A model generated the notes under the pieces. That model made no database searches and had not been told where the DNA came from. It was given only the letters and a program-made list of their open reading frames with translations. From Croceibacterium xixiisoli (GTDB lineage: Bacteria > Pseudomonadota > Alphaproteobacteria > Sphingomonadales > Sphingomonadaceae): DNA of 64,000 bases. Shown here piece after piece: positions 45,230 to 54,350 of this stretch. Within the stretch, counting starts at the first letter, position 1, and every line of letters begins with the position of its first letter. The stretch lies in contig NZ_WTYJ01000003.1 of the NCBI RefSeq assembly GCF_009827305.1, forward strand, positions 186,001 through 250,000, written 5' to 3'. A program made the translations under genes and the position numbers.

Positions 45230-46081
45230 ATGACAGGGCCCCGTCCAATGACCCAAATTCTGCCTCGCCAACCATATAGCGGGCCGCTGACTCTCGCCAT
45301 TTTCGACTGGGCGGGCACAGTGCTCGACTTCGGCTGCCTCGCCCCGGTGCGGGCATTTCGAGAGGCTTTCGAACAGGCCGGGGTGGCAATTACAGAGGCG
45401 GAAGCGCGCGCGCCGATGGGGGCGGCCAAACGCGAACATATCGAATTGATCCTGATGCAACCTTCAGTGCAGCCACGTTGGCGGGCCGTGCATGGCAAGA
45501 CCGCAAGCCAGCAGGATATCGATGATCTTTACGCGGCCTTCCTTCGCATCGATGCGATAAACTGCGCACGTTACAGCGACCTTGTCCCCGGTACCCTCGA
45601 CACCATCGCCGAACTGCGCGGACGCGGCATGCGGATCGGCAGCACCACCGGATATCCGCGCAGCGTGATGGATGGGCTGATGCCGCTGGCAGAAGCACAG
45701 GGCTATGTGCCCGATGCCTGCTTTACCGTCAGCGAGGTGGCGCAGGGCCGGCCGGCGCCGGACATGGTGTTGGCCAATGCGCTGGCGCTGGGGGTGCCCG
45801 ATATGCGCGCCGGGGTGGTGGTCGACGACAGTCCCAGCGGGCTGCTGTCTGGCCGGGCGGCAGGCATGTGGGCGGTGGGAATTCTGGCCAGTGGCAATGA
45901 GGTGGGGCTGCCATTGGCTGCTTGGGAAGCGCTGGATGACGACGGCCGCGATGTCTTGCGCCGCGCAGCTCGTCCGGCGCTTGAGGCGGCAGGCGCGCAT
46001 TATGTAATCGACAGTGTCGCCGGCCTGCTGCCGGTGATCGATGCAATCAACCTGCGTCTGGCCGCCGGCGAAGCGCCATGA
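45230..46081 (+). CDS. phnX: Phosphonoacetaldehyde hydrolase (phosphonatase)
   Basis: A 283-residue HAD-superfamily enzyme cleaving the C-P bond of phosphonoacetaldehyde to acetaldehyde and phosphate. The nucleophile motif is IFDWAGTVLDFG; the Schiff-base Lys lies in the characteristic cap motif MGAAKREHI; the HAD Thr/Ser loop is GSTTGYPRSVMD, and the acidic motif is VVVDDSPSGLLSG. The second ATG at 45248 is also possible. The usual partner phnW (2-aminoethylphosphonate transaminase) is not in the window on either side, so the substrate may come from elsewhere in the cell. Its role here is inferred only from motifs. Confidence 0.85.
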   Translation: MTGPRPMTQILPRQPYSGPLTLAIFDWAGTVLDFGCLAPVRAFREAFEQAGVAITEAEARAPMGAAKREHIELILMQPSVQPRWRAVHGKTASQQDIDDLYAAFLRIDAINCARYSDLVPGTLDTIAELRGRGMRIGSTTGYPRSVMDGLMPLAEAQGYVPDACFTVSEVAQGRPAPDMVLANALALGVPDMRAGVVVDDSPSGLLSGRAAGMWAVGILASGNEVGLPLAAWEALDDDGRDVLRRAARPALEAAGAHYVIDSVAGLLPVIDAINLRLAAGEAP

Positions 46082-46128
46082 CGACGGGATGACGTTGAAA
46101 ACCGGCATGCGGCATCCGGCGCTGACGC

Positions 46129-46560
46129 TTATTTCTCCGTCTGGGTAACCCTTTCCACTCGCAGCACCATCGGCGCGCGATGGTGGGCGGTGTGGGCGCC
46201 CATGGCGGGGCCGGCAACGGTGATGGTCTGACCCACGGCACGGGTGAATTGCGCGGCGATCTGCGGGGTTGTGGCAATGACATGCACCCGGTCGAACCGC
46301 TCGCTGCCATCGGCGAATTCGCCATCCTCGAAGCAGATCATGCGTGGCAGATGCAGGATGAAGGCATGGGTGGCTGACTGGTTCAGATCCGCGTTGGCGG
46401 GAAATTCTTTCCTCTCCAGCCGGCCGGCCAGCGTGACGATGGCATCGGCCCGTGCCGCATTGACGCAGCGTCCGGTGGATGTGGTGCCGGCCTGCTCAGC
46501 CATGGCCGGCACAGCTGCCGGGATCAGCAGGGCGATGATCATGCCCAAGGCGCAGCGCAT
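46129..46560 (-). CDS. Small exported protein, DUF4431-like
   Basis: A 143-residue protein with a signal peptide ending AVPAMAEQA. The mature part has HAFILHLPRMICFEDGEF, then FDRVHVIATT, VGQTITVAGPAM and the histidine-rich GAHTAHHRAPMVLRV. This order of a 'PxCF' step, a 'VGk.V.v.G' step and an HT.HH.PV ending is that of DUF4431, whose function is unknown. ATG 46560 with AAGGGA is chosen over GTG 46575. It is convergent with phnX. Confidence 0.65.
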   Translation of the reverse strand: MRCALGMIIALLIPAAVPAMAEQAGTTSTGRCVNAARADAIVTLAGRLERKEFPANADLNQSATHAFILHLPRMICFEDGEFADGSERFDRVHVIATTPQIAAQFTRAVGQTITVAGPAMGAHTAHHRAPMVLRVERVTQTEK

Positions 46561-46597
46561 CAGGATTCCCTTCACTCAGTCTTCTTACCGTTCTGCA

Positions 46598-46969
46598 TTA
46601 CTGCGGTGGGCAGACCCCATCATCGACCAGCTTCTGATGGAACTGTCGCCCCTGATGATGGACCCAGGCATCGGCGCTTTCCTTGCCATCGGAACTCAGG
46701 CGGCGGGAATATTCTGATTCCATCTGGCGCCGGTCGTCTGCGGGCAGGGCATCGGCGGAGCAGCCAGGATAATCATTCTCCGGCGAAGAACGCTCCGAAC
46801 GGTCGGCGTCCTCGTCATGATATTCTTCCAGATTGCGCCGGGTCACTTCCATCGCGCTCTGGCCGATAAGATTGTTGCCCCAGATCTGTGGGATGACATA
46901 TTCCTGCGCCACCACCGGGCCGGAAAAGAGCATCGTTGCGCCACCGATGGCGAGCAGAACCCTGCGCAT
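46598..46969 (-). CDS. Small exported protein of unknown function
   Basis: A 123-residue protein with signal peptide MRRVLLAIGGATMLFSGPVVAQ. The mature ~100 residues are very polar and acidic (EEYHDEDADRSERSSPENDY) with two cysteines, PGCSAD and the C-terminal DGVCPPQ. No domain is recognised. AGGAG lies 7 bases before the ATG. It precedes the 46129 gene on the same strand with a 37-base gap. Confidence 0.65.
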   Translation of the reverse strand: MRRVLLAIGGATMLFSGPVVAQEYVIPQIWGNNLIGQSAMEVTRRNLEEYHDEDADRSERSSPENDYPGCSADALPADDRRQMESEYSRRLSSDGKESADAWVHHQGRQFHQKLVDDGVCPPQ

Positions 46970-47158
46970 GGACAATCTCCTGAAGTGCATCTGCGGGGCA
47001 TTAAAGTGCCTTTTTGATGAACCCCAAATGATCCCGCCCGGGGTTGGTTTCGGCCTGCCGGGGAAACGGCTCGATTGATCGGATTGGCTTTGCGGCAAAC
47101 GGCGTGATCGCATCGAAAGTGCTTGCCGATCCTTTTCCGAAAGGGTGAAATCCGCTCC

Positions 47159-47896
47159 ATGTTCAAGTTCCGCACCACTCTGTTGCTTTCGTTACCTCTG
47201 ACAGCCTTGCTGCTGACCGGCTGTTCGCGGGAAGAAGAGCCACCGCTGGATGATGCAACCACGGCAGAATTCACCGATCTGTTCGGGCGCGGCTTTTCGG
47301 AAGAAAAGGCCGGAAGCGGGGAAGCTGGCGCCCAGGCCATCGCCGGCGGCGGCACTCTGGGCTCGGATGACGGTATCCCTTTCAAACGCGAGTTCCGCAT
47401 CACCCGCGATGTGCAGGATGCGCTTTCCGCCAATGTCGGTCAGAACTTCTCTCTGCGCTTCATGATCCCCGATCCGGCACGGTTCATCGAAGGGGGCTAT
47501 GCGCGAAGCAGCTGGGAAGAAGAGATGGAGAAACGCAACTTCCCGCCAGATACGGTTGCCGGCGGCACGACGCTGCTGTTCGCCGTGGGCTGGGAACTGG
47601 CCAATGGCCGCAAGCTTACCGCCGGGCAGAACGCGGCCATCCTGCGCCAGATGCAGGCAAAGCTGCGCGGCGATCCGCTGGCCAATGCATCGGAAGCGGA
47701 ACGGCAGGTCCAGACCGATCTGCGGCTGACGGTGGCTGGGGTCTGGCTGGAAGAGGCGCGGCTGAGAGAGGGATCGGCCGTGGCGACGCGCGAACTCTCC
47801 GAATCCGTGCATCAGGATCTGGTACGCCTGTCCAACAACAACATGCGGGATAAAATTGTCACTTCGGCCGGATTCGTGGACCGCGCGGGCAGCTGA
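47159..47896 (+). CDS. Lipoprotein of unknown function, possibly DUF6683-like
   Basis: A 245-residue protein with a lipoprotein signal (ALLLTGC, Cys22). After a low-complexity acidic/Gly stretch (~25-70), the body has SLRFMIPDPARFIEGGYARSS, TTLLFAVGWELANGRKLTAGQ and LREGSAVATRELSESVHQDL. The 'A-W-x-x-ANG...Q...R' pattern is reminiscent of DUF6683, but I cannot confirm it. ATG 47159 gives a proper signal peptide; the weak AAGGGTG is 11 bases away. The tRNA-Leu gene on the other strand follows. Confidence 0.65.
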   Translation: MFKFRTTLLLSLPLTALLLTGCSREEEPPLDDATTAEFTDLFGRGFSEEKAGSGEAGAQAIAGGGTLGSDDGIPFKREFRITRDVQDALSANVGQNFSLRFMIPDPARFIEGGYARSSWEEEMEKRNFPPDTVAGGTTLLFAVGWELANGRKLTAGQNAAILRQMQAKLRGDPLANASEAERQVQTDLRLTVAGVWLEEARLREGSAVATRELSESVHQDLVRLSNNNMRDKIVTSAGFVDRAGS

Positions 47897-47949
47897 TCTA
47901 CGCTCTCCCCGAGGGGAAATTGTCACGATTTCGGGATTTGACCAAAGTC

Positions 47950-48036
47950 TGGTGCGGTCGAGAAGACTCGAACTTCCACGGGCTTTCGCCCACAACGACC
48001 TCAACGTTGCGCGTCTACCAATTCCGCCACGACCGC
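47950..48036 (-). tRNA. tRNA-Leu (anticodon GAG)
   Basis: An 87-nt class II tRNA on the minus strand with the 3' CCA encoded. The acceptor stem is GCGGTCG paired with CGACCGC; the D arm is GGCGGAATTGGTAGACGC; the anticodon stem CAACG/CGTTG holds loop TTGAGGT, anticodon GAG (reads CUC/CUU). A long variable arm (GGGCGAAAGCCC) follows, then the T arm with TTCGAGT. The leucine identity agrees with the long variable arm. Confidence 0.95.
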
Positions 48037-48167
48037 ATATCGCCTGAGGCCTGAATCGGCCCCCGCAGGGTAGGAGCGGGCCCTTAGCAAAGCCGTTTTG
48101 AGGCTGCAAGCACGCTAATGCGAAGATTTTGCCCGGCCTGTCGTTTGCCGGGCAATCCGTGCCCTGA

Positions 48168-49169
48168 TCAGTTCGGTTTCCAGCCGATTTCCGCGACCTT
48201 GGCCGAACGCGGAACATCGGTGACGGCTTCGTTGATCGATACGCTTTCCCCGGGGGCCAGCTTGCCCTTGGGCGGGGCGACTTCCCAGCTGTAGACGATC
48301 CGTTCGTGCCCATCGCGCAAAACGATCAGGATCGGGGGCACATTGGCCGCCGCGCTGCCGATATTGGTGATGGTGCCGCTGGCGCCGAAATATTCGGTGC
48401 CATTGGCCAATTGCCGCCGGTCCTGTTGATCGGGCGGGAATTCCAGCTTCAGTTCCGGCTGGCTGGCACCGAAGGTCGGCCGATTGATCGGCAACCAGTC
48501 AGGTGGTCCCCAATAGGATATGGCCAGAATGGTGGCCAAAGCCAGCATTGCAAAGATCGCCGCCGCCCAGTTCAGCAGGCGCAACGGATTGCGGCGGCGG
48601 CGAAACGGCGGGGCGGATTGGAACTGCGATTCGGCCGGTGGTGTCTCCCCCACCGGCGCGCGCGCTTCGGGCGATACGGTCGGGGTGATGGCGACAGCTG
48701 CCGGGGCCGGGGTAGGGGCTGCGGGTTCGCGCTGTGGCGTCGGCTCCGGCGCCCGCTCCGGCGAAGGTGCCGCCACAGGGCCCCCAGGGGCGGCGGCGGG
48801 TGCGGCATGCGTGTGCTGCGGCTCTTCGTGGGCTGTGTCGGACGGGCCCGACCGGAAGAAACGGCTCGTTTCCGGCTCGTCATCCTCGTCGAAGGCTTCT
48901 TCCGTCGGCACTCTGGCGGCGGGGCGCGCGGGCTCGGCCGGGGAGGGCGCAGGAGGTGGTGTCTGCACTGATGCAGACGATCGCACAGCGGGCTGCGGCT
49001 CGGCAACGGGCGGTGGTGGCGCAGATGTGTCCGGTCTCGTTTCGAGTTCCGGCGTTCCCTGGAACCAGCTATGGCGGCACTTGGCGCAGCGGACGGTCCG
49101 TCCTTCGCCGCCGATCGCGGTGTCTGGCACCACATAGCGGGTCGAACAGGCTGGGCAGGAAATGATCAT
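48168..49169 (-). CDS. MJ0042-type zinc-ribbon membrane protein
   Basis: A 333-residue protein. The N-terminus is a Cys4 zinc ribbon of the MJ0042 family (ISCPACSTRYVVPD, then VRCAKCRHSWFQ). A ~150-residue Pro/Ala/Glu-rich linker follows, then one membrane helix (~208-230, LLNWAAAIFAMLALATILAI) and a C-terminal ~95-residue domain resembling DUF3426 (EYFGASGTITNIGSAAANVPPILIVLRD). The ribbon is predicted cytoplasmic and the C-terminal domain periplasmic. It is divergent from ftsE. Confidence 0.87.
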   Translation of the reverse strand: MIISCPACSTRYVVPDTAIGGEGRTVRCAKCRHSWFQGTPELETRPDTSAPPPPVAEPQPAVRSSASVQTPPPAPSPAEPARPAARVPTEEAFDEDDEPETSRFFRSGPSDTAHEEPQHTHAAPAAAPGGPVAAPSPERAPEPTPQREPAAPTPAPAAVAITPTVSPEARAPVGETPPAESQFQSAPPFRRRRNPLRLLNWAAAIFAMLALATILAISYWGPPDWLPINRPTFGASQPELKLEFPPDQQDRRQLANGTEYFGASGTITNIGSAAANVPPILIVLRDGHERIVYSWEVAPPKGKLAPGESVSINEAVTDVPRSAKVAEIGWKPN

Positions 49170-49327
49170 GGCGGGCGAATCCTAGGCCGTGCCAGATTGG
49201 GCAACAAGCGCCGGAGCAACATCGTTGCGCCAGACTGTGGCTTTTTTCCACATCGAACAGCAGTTATAGGCAATATTCCGATGCTGATCCGTTGCCATCA
49301 CCCCTTCCGGCGCCGCAAGGCTGGCCG

Positions 49328-50056
49328 ATGATGAGCGGCAGCGACGGGGCCATCGTACAATTCGACAATGTCGGCCTGCGCTATGGCGCGGATGCCGAAG
49401 TGTTGAGCGATGTCTCCTTCACCCTGTTTCCCGGCAGCTTCTATTTCCTCACCGGCGCCAGCGGCGCGGGCAAGACCTCGCTCCTGCGGCTGCTCTATCT
49501 GGCGCAGCGCCCCACGCGCGGGGTGGTGCGCATGTTCGGCACCGATACGATCACCGTGCCGCGCGGCCATCTGCCCGGGTTCCGCCGCCGGATCGGTGTG
49601 GTGTTTCAGGATTTTCGCCTGGTTCCGCATTTGTCCGTGTCGGACAACGTCGCCCTGCCATTGCGCATTTCCGGCGTGGCAGAGGCCGATATCCGCAAGC
49701 CCGTGGCCGACATGCTCGCCTGGGTCGGGCTGGACCAGCGCGCCGGCGCCTTTCCCGCCACCCTGTCAGGCGGAGAGCAGCAACGCGTGGCGATTGCCCG
49801 CGCCGTGATCGCCAGGCCCGAAGTGCTGGTGGCGGACGAGCCGACTGGCAACGTTGATCCCGACATGGCGCTGAAACTGCTGCGCCTGTTCGAAGCGCTC
49901 AACCGTCTGGGTACGACCGTGGTGGTGGCCACCCATGATGTGCATCTGCTGCAGAAAGTGCCGGATTCGCTGATCATGCGGCTCGATCGCGGGCGGTTGT
50001 CCGATCCGACCGGCGCGCTGCGCTACCCGCCACGGCGCGATCCGGCGGTGCTGTGA
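49328..50056 (+). CDS. ftsE: Cell division ATP-binding protein FtsE
   Basis: A 242-residue ABC ATPase. Walker A GASGAGKTS, Q loop VVFQDFRLVPHLSV, ABC signature LSGGEQQRVAIARA, Walker B VLVADEPTGN and switch His THDVHLL are all present. The Q-loop wording 'FQDFRL' is the FtsE signature. FtsE works with FtsX at the septum to activate peptidoglycan hydrolases. The next gene, ftsX, overlaps its stop, confirming the assignment. The start codon is one of two adjacent ATGs; AAGG lies ~10 bases upstream. Confidence 0.95.
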   Translation: MMSGSDGAIVQFDNVGLRYGADAEVLSDVSFTLFPGSFYFLTGASGAGKTSLLRLLYLAQRPTRGVVRMFGTDTITVPRGHLPGFRRRIGVVFQDFRLVPHLSVSDNVALPLRISGVAEADIRKPVADMLAWVGLDQRAGAFPATLSGGEQQRVAIARAVIARPEVLVADEPTGNVDPDMALKLLRLFEALNRLGTTVVVATHDVHLLQKVPDSLIMRLDRGRLSDPTGALRYPPRRDPAVL

Positions 50057-51015
50057 TGGGGACACGGTTCGCTATTCCGCCCGAAACGGACACCGTATCC
50101 GGCAAGGCGCGATCCAGCGCTTCTCCGCGTATCGGGGAACGGTCTTCGGGCCTGATCCAGCAGGCGCGGCTGAGCGGGCCGATGCCCTGGGTGATCGCCA
50201 TCATGACCGCGCTGACGGTGATTGCCACCGCGGCCGGCCTGTCGCTTGCCAATCTGGCGGAAAATGCCCGTTCCGAAATAGCCGGCGGCCTGACGGTGCA
50301 GATCGTTGAGGGCGCGCCGATGGAACGGGATCGGCAGGCGGAACTGGCCGTCACCCTGCTCGAAGAACGCGCTGACATCGCCCGTGTCCGCCGCGTCCCC
50401 GATGCCGAACTCCACGCCCTGCTGGCGCCCTGGCTGGGGTCCGAAGTGGGCAGCGGGGATGATGCCATTCCCACACCCGCGCTGATCGATGTGCAATTGG
50501 TTGGCGATGTGACCGGGGCCAGCCTGGCGGAATTGCGCGAAAGCCTGGCCAATTCGGTGCCGGCCGCGCGGGTCGATGCCCAGGCGGGCTGGCTGGGGCC
50601 GGTGTTTGCGGCCATATCATCCCTGCAATGGCTGGCTATCGTGCTGGTGCTGCTGCTCGCTGCTACCAGCGCTGCGGCGGTGTGGCTGGCGGCGCGCAGC
50701 GCGCTCGGCTCCAATCGCGACACGATCGAGATCGTCCATTTGCTGGGTGGGAACGACCGCCAGATCGCAGGGATTTTTCAGCGTTCCATCGCCATGGATG
50801 CGGTGATCGGCGGCGGTATTGGCCTGTTGCTTGGGCTGGTCGCGATCGTGCTGCTGGGGCGGCAATTCGCCCGGCTCGGATCGGGCATGGTGGCAGGCGG
50901 CGGGCTGGGGCCGGCGGACTGGCTCTATCTCGCGCTCGTGCCGGTGCTGGCCGTGGTGCTGGCCGTGCTGACCGCGCGCGTCACTGTGCTGTCTGCCTTG
51001 AGGCGCATGCTGTGA
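50056..51015 (+). CDS. ftsX: Cell division protein FtsX
   Basis: A 319-residue membrane partner of FtsE. A cytoplasmic N-terminal tail leads to membrane segment 1 (~43-65), a ~100-residue periplasmic domain (LTVQIVEGAPMERDRQAELAV), then three further helices (~188-212, 236-265, 285-310). The cytoplasmic loop reads RDTIEIVHLLGGNDRQIAGIF, the FtsX signature. TGATG overlap with ftsE. GTG 50053 is an alternative start. Confidence 0.93.
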   Translation: MGTRFAIPPETDTVSGKARSSASPRIGERSSGLIQQARLSGPMPWVIAIMTALTVIATAAGLSLANLAENARSEIAGGLTVQIVEGAPMERDRQAELAVTLLEERADIARVRRVPDAELHALLAPWLGSEVGSGDDAIPTPALIDVQLVGDVTGASLAELRESLANSVPAARVDAQAGWLGPVFAAISSLQWLAIVLVLLLAATSAAAVWLAARSALGSNRDTIEIVHLLGGNDRQIAGIFQRSIAMDAVIGGGIGLLLGLVAIVLLGRQFARLGSGMVAGGGLGPADWLYLALVPVLAVVLAVLTARVTVLSALRRML

Positions 51016-51533
51016 TCCGGCGCCTGTTCGGCCTGCTGGCGATCGCCTGGGTGATCGGCTTTGTCTGGTTTGCGGTGTCCTTGCCTCAACCGGCGCCGCC
51101 GGGGCAGGTCGACGCCATCGTGGTGCCTACGGGCGGCGGCGGGCGGATTGCCCAGGGTGTGCGGCTGCTGGAACAGGGGCAATCGCGCCGCATGCTGGTG
51201 ACCGGCGTCAATGAGAAGGTAACCCCGCGCGAATTCGAGGCGGAATTTTCCGTCCCGCCCGAATTGATGGATTGCTGCATCACGCTGGGCTTCGCGGCGC
51301 TCGACACGCGGGGCAATGCGCGGGAAACCGCCCGCTGGGTGGAACAGCAGCAGGTCCGCTCCATCAGACTGGTCACCAGTGACTGGCACATGCGACGTGC
51401 CGCGCTGGAACTCAAAAGCACCCTGCCTGCGGGCACGCAAGTGCTGGAAGACGCCGTGCGATCGCAACCGTCATTGTGGACGCTGTTCTATGAATATCAC
51501 AAGTTTCTGATCGCATGGCTGGTGCAGGTCTGA
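51012..51533 (+). CDS. YdcF/DUF218 family protein
   Basis: A 173-residue protein with one N-terminal membrane helix (~4-24) and a DUF218 domain (SanA/ElyC/YdcF group): AIVVPTGGGGRIAQGVRLLEQGQSRRMLVTG, GNARETARWVEQ and RLVTSDWHMRRAALEL are the typical steps. Members are linked to envelope integrity or polyisoprenoid metabolism; the biochemical role is not settled. The GTG start overlaps the ftsX stop (GTGA), so it belongs to the ftsEX unit. Confidence 0.88.
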   Translation: MIRRLFGLLAIAWVIGFVWFAVSLPQPAPPGQVDAIVVPTGGGGRIAQGVRLLEQGQSRRMLVTGVNEKVTPREFEAEFSVPPELMDCCITLGFAALDTRGNARETARWVEQQQVRSIRLVTSDWHMRRAALELKSTLPAGTQVLEDAVRSQPSLWTLFYEYHKFLIAWLVQV

Positions 51534-52219
51534 TGATGATCATCCGCAATCTGCTGTTCTACATCGTATTCTATGGCGGCAGCATTTTCTATGTCATCGC
51601 CGCCATGCTGGCACTGCCGTTCAACGAAGAGGCGGTGCGCCGGATTGCGGAAGGCTGGTCGGGCTTTCACCGCTTCTGCGTCTGCCGCCTGCTAGGGATC
51701 AAGGTCGTGATCGAAGGGCATCAGGCGCAAGGCCCGGTGCTTTATGCGATCAAGCACGAAAGCTTTTTCGAAGCGATCGATGTGCCCAATCTGCTGTCGC
51801 GCCCGGTGGTGTTCGCCAAGCTGGAACTGTTCTCCATCCCCGGCTGGGGCCGCGCCGCCAAGGCCTATGGTGCGGTGGCGGTGGCCCGCGATCAGGGGGC
51901 CACGGCGCTGCGCACCATGATCGGGGAAGCCAAGGCCTATGTGAAACAGGGCCGGCCGCTGGCGATCTTCCCCGAAGGCAGCCGTATGCCGCATGGGCAA
52001 CAGCCTGAATTGAAGAGCGGGTTTGCCGGCATCTACAAGCTGCTCGGCCTGCCGATCATCCCGGTCGCGGTGGACAGCGGGCCGCTCTATCACCGGCGCT
52101 GGAAACGCGCGGGCGTCATCCGCTTCCGGTTCGGCGAAGTGATCCCGGCCGGGCTGGACCGGGACGAGGTCGCCCGGCGGGTCCATGCCGGCATCAACGC
52201 CCTGAACCCGCCCGAGTAA
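51533..52219 (+). CDS. plsC: 1-acyl-sn-glycerol-3-phosphate acyltransferase family protein
   Basis: A 228-residue acyltransferase making phosphatidic acid. There is an N-terminal membrane segment (NLLFYIVFYGGSIFYVIAAM), the catalytic block IKHESFFEAID (the HX4D motif with Glu in the last place), glycerol-phosphate binding block FAKLELFSIPGWG and the block IFPEGSR. TGATG overlap with the ydcF-like gene; ATG 51515 and 51536 are alternatives. This is the last gene of the four-gene ftsE unit and is convergent with tyrA. Confidence 0.88.
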   Translation: MMIIRNLLFYIVFYGGSIFYVIAAMLALPFNEEAVRRIAEGWSGFHRFCVCRLLGIKVVIEGHQAQGPVLYAIKHESFFEAIDVPNLLSRPVVFAKLELFSIPGWGRAAKAYGAVAVARDQGATALRTMIGEAKAYVKQGRPLAIFPEGSRMPHGQQPELKSGFAGIYKLLGLPIIPVAVDSGPLYHRRWKRAGVIRFRFGEVIPAGLDRDEVARRVHAGINALNPPE

Positions 52220-52238
52220 CCTCCCGGATCAGATCGGC

Positions 52239-53168
52239 CTAATTCGGCTGCATACCCGTACCGGCATGATCCTTGCGCCCGAAATCGGGGCGGGCGTCAT
52301 CCTGCCCCAGTGCCACGATCGACCGGCGGATGGACCGCGTGCGGCTGAACAGGTCGAACATCGTATCCCCGTCCCCGGCACGGATCGCCTCGCGCATCAG
52401 GTCCAGATCGTTGAGGAACCGGTCGAGCATTTCCAGCACCGCATCGCGGTTGTTGAGGAAAACGTCGCGCCACATGGTCGGGTCGCTGGCCGCAATCCGG
52501 GTAAAATCGCGGAAGCCGCCGGCGGAAAACTTGATCACCTCGCTGCGGGTGACGATTTCCAGGTCGGACGCGGTGCCCACGATGGTATAGGCGATCAGAT
52601 GCGGAATATGGCTGGTGACGGCCAGCACCCGATCATGGTGTTCGGCATCCATGCATTCCACCATCGCGCCCAATTCTTCCCAGAACTGGACCAGCGCTTT
52701 GACCCTGTCGGGATCGGCGCCTTCGGGCGGGGTGATAATGCACCAGCGCTGGGCAAACAATTCGGCAAAGCCGGCGTCCGGCCCGCTGTTCTCCGTGCCT
52801 GCCACCGGGTGGGCGGGGATCACGCAATGGCCGGGCAGCGCCTGCGCCAGCGCGTCCGAAATCGATTGCTTGGATGATCCGACATCGCTGACCAGGCAAT
52901 CGGGGCCGAGCGCGTCGGCGATATCCTGCGCCGCGCGGCCCATGGCGCCCACCGGCACGCACAGGATCACCAGATCCGCGCCGGCCACCGCCTCTGCCGC
53001 GGTTTCATGGATCGTGCCGGTCAGTTGCCGTTCGCGCGCGCGTTGCCGCACGGCGGGATCGGCGTCGAAGCCGCTGGTTGTCGTGCCGGGCAGCCGCGCC
53101 GCCACGGCCAGGCCAATCGATCCGCCAAGCAGGCCCAGACCGATGATCGCAATATGGCGGAAACTCAT
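52239..53168 (-). CDS. tyrA: Prephenate/arogenate (cyclohexadienyl) dehydrogenase
   Basis: A 309-residue NAD(P)-dependent dehydrogenase of tyrosine synthesis. The Rossmann motif is [25 protein letters not shown] and [11 protein letters not shown] follow; the substrate-binding [14 protein letters not shown] and the C-terminal helical [16 protein letters not shown] plus [17 protein letters not shown] are diagnostic. There is no fused chorismate mutase or ACT domain. It overlaps hisC by 4 bases; the two genes often sit together because HisC-type enzymes can also transaminate aromatic precursors. Confidence 0.94.
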   Translation of the reverse strand: MSFRHIAIIGLGLLGGSIGLAVAARLPGTTTSGFDADPAVRQRARERQLTGTIHETAAEAVAGADLVILCVPVGAMGRAAQDIADALGPDCLVSDVGSSKQSISDALAQALPGHCVIPAHPVAGTENSGPDAGFAELFAQRWCIITPPEGADPDRVKALVQFWEELGAMVECMDAEHHDRVLAVTSHIPHLIAYTIVGTASDLEIVTRSEVIKFSAGGFRDFTRIAASDPTMWRDVFLNNRDAVLEMLDRFLNDLDLMREAIRAGDGDTMFDLFSRTRSIRRSIVALGQDDARPDFGRKDHAGTGMQPN

Positions 53169-54259
53169 CCTGCGGCTTGGGCCAGATCCCGCAGCACGGT
53201 GGCGATGGCATCCATCTGTTCGCGCGTGCCGATGGTGATCCGCAAGCCCTGCGGCAAATCCTGGCCCGGCAGATGGCGCACGGCAAAACCGGCTTCGGCC
53301 AGCCCGGCAAGCGCTTCGGCGGCGCTCAGCTTCCCGTCGAACAGGATCAGCACGAAATTGGCCTCGCTCGGCAGCGGGCGCAGGCCGTGGTTGCCCAAGG
53401 CGGCAACAGCTTCGACGAAGCGGCCGCGTTCCACCCGATTGTGTTCGCGTGCGTGCTGGATGAAATCCTGATCACCCACAGCGGCAAGTCCGGCGGCCTG
53501 CCCGCTCATCGATACGTTGAACGGACCGCGCAGCCGGTTGAGCGCCCCGATGATCCCCGGCGCACCCGTGCCCCAGCCGATGCGTTCACCGGCCAGGCCA
53601 TAGATCTTGGAAAAGGTGCGCGTGACCAGCACATTGTCATGCGCAGCGGCCAGTTCCAGCCCGCCATCATCGTCGGCATCCGCGACATATTCGATATAGG
53701 CCTGGTCCAGCACCAGCAGCACATCGCCGGGCAGCCCGGCATGCAACCGCGCCAGTTCCGCCTTGGGCAGATAGCTGCCGGTCGGATTGTTCGGATTGGC
53801 CAGGAACACCACGCGCGTGCGTTCGGTCACGCAGGCCAGCAGCGCATCGACATCGGTGCCGTAATCGGCGTCGGGCGCAATCACCGGCGTTGCGCCGCAG
53901 CGCCGCGTGGCGATTTCATAGAGGGAAAAGCCATAGCGGACGTACAGCACTTCGTCCCCCGGCCCGGCAAAGGCGCTGGCCGAAATGGTCAGCAATTCGC
54001 CCGATCCGGTACCGCAGATGATCCGTGCCGGGTCGATGCCATGCAACTGCCCCAGCGCTTCGCGCAGCGCGGTCGAATCGGGGTCGGAATAACGATCCGG
54101 CCCGCCCACCTGCGCCCGCGCGGTCAAAGCGGCGGCGCTGGTGCCCAGCGGATTTTCATTGGCGGACAGCTTGATCAGTTCGCGCCCACCTGCATTGCTG
54201 CGGCCGGGAACATAGGCATGGATCGCTTCGATCCACGGTTTCATCTGCGGAGTGGTCAT
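53165..54259 (-). CDS. hisC: Histidinol-phosphate aminotransferase
   Basis: A 364-residue class I/II PLP aminotransferase. [12 protein letters not shown] is the substrate-arm start; [24 protein letters not shown] and DQAYIEYV are conserved; the PLP Lys lies in [19 protein letters not shown]; the end has [18 protein letters not shown]. Adjacent tyrA suggests a dual role with aromatic keto acids. A 16-bp palindrome lies in the divergent gap to metX. Confidence 0.93.
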   Translation of the reverse strand: MTTPQMKPWIEAIHAYVPGRSNAGGRELIKLSANENPLGTSAAALTARAQVGGPDRYSDPDSTALREALGQLHGIDPARIICGTGSGELLTISASAFAGPGDEVLYVRYGFSLYEIATRRCGATPVIAPDADYGTDVDALLACVTERTRVVFLANPNNPTGSYLPKAELARLHAGLPGDVLLVLDQAYIEYVADADDDGGLELAAAHDNVLVTRTFSKIYGLAGERIGWGTGAPGIIGALNRLRGPFNVSMSGQAAGLAAVGDQDFIQHAREHNRVERGRFVEAVAALGNHGLRPLPSEANFVLILFDGKLSAAEALAGLAEAGFAVRHLPGQDLPQGLRITIGTREQMDAIATVLRDLAQAAG

Positions 54260-54278
54260 TTTTTCGATGTGTTCCAGT

Positions 54279-54294
54279 TATGCGCGGGCGCATA
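54279..54294. promoter_or_regulatory. 16-bp palindrome in the hisC-metX divergent region
   Basis: TATGCGCGGGCGCATA is a 7+2+7 inverted repeat, placed 20 bases before the hisC start and 57 bases before the metX start. Its position fits an operator. No match to a known SAM-II riboswitch is seen in the metX leader. The palindrome is certain; its role is a guess. Confidence 0.35.
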
Positions 54295-54350
54295 GCCTTA
54301 TGCAGTGGCAATTGACAGCCCGCTATACCTACCCCAAGTCCCCACATCCC

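Noticed and set aside
54260-54350. Possible SAM-II riboswitch in the metX leader
   Set aside because: The sequence does not show the SAM-II core; only a short palindrome is present.
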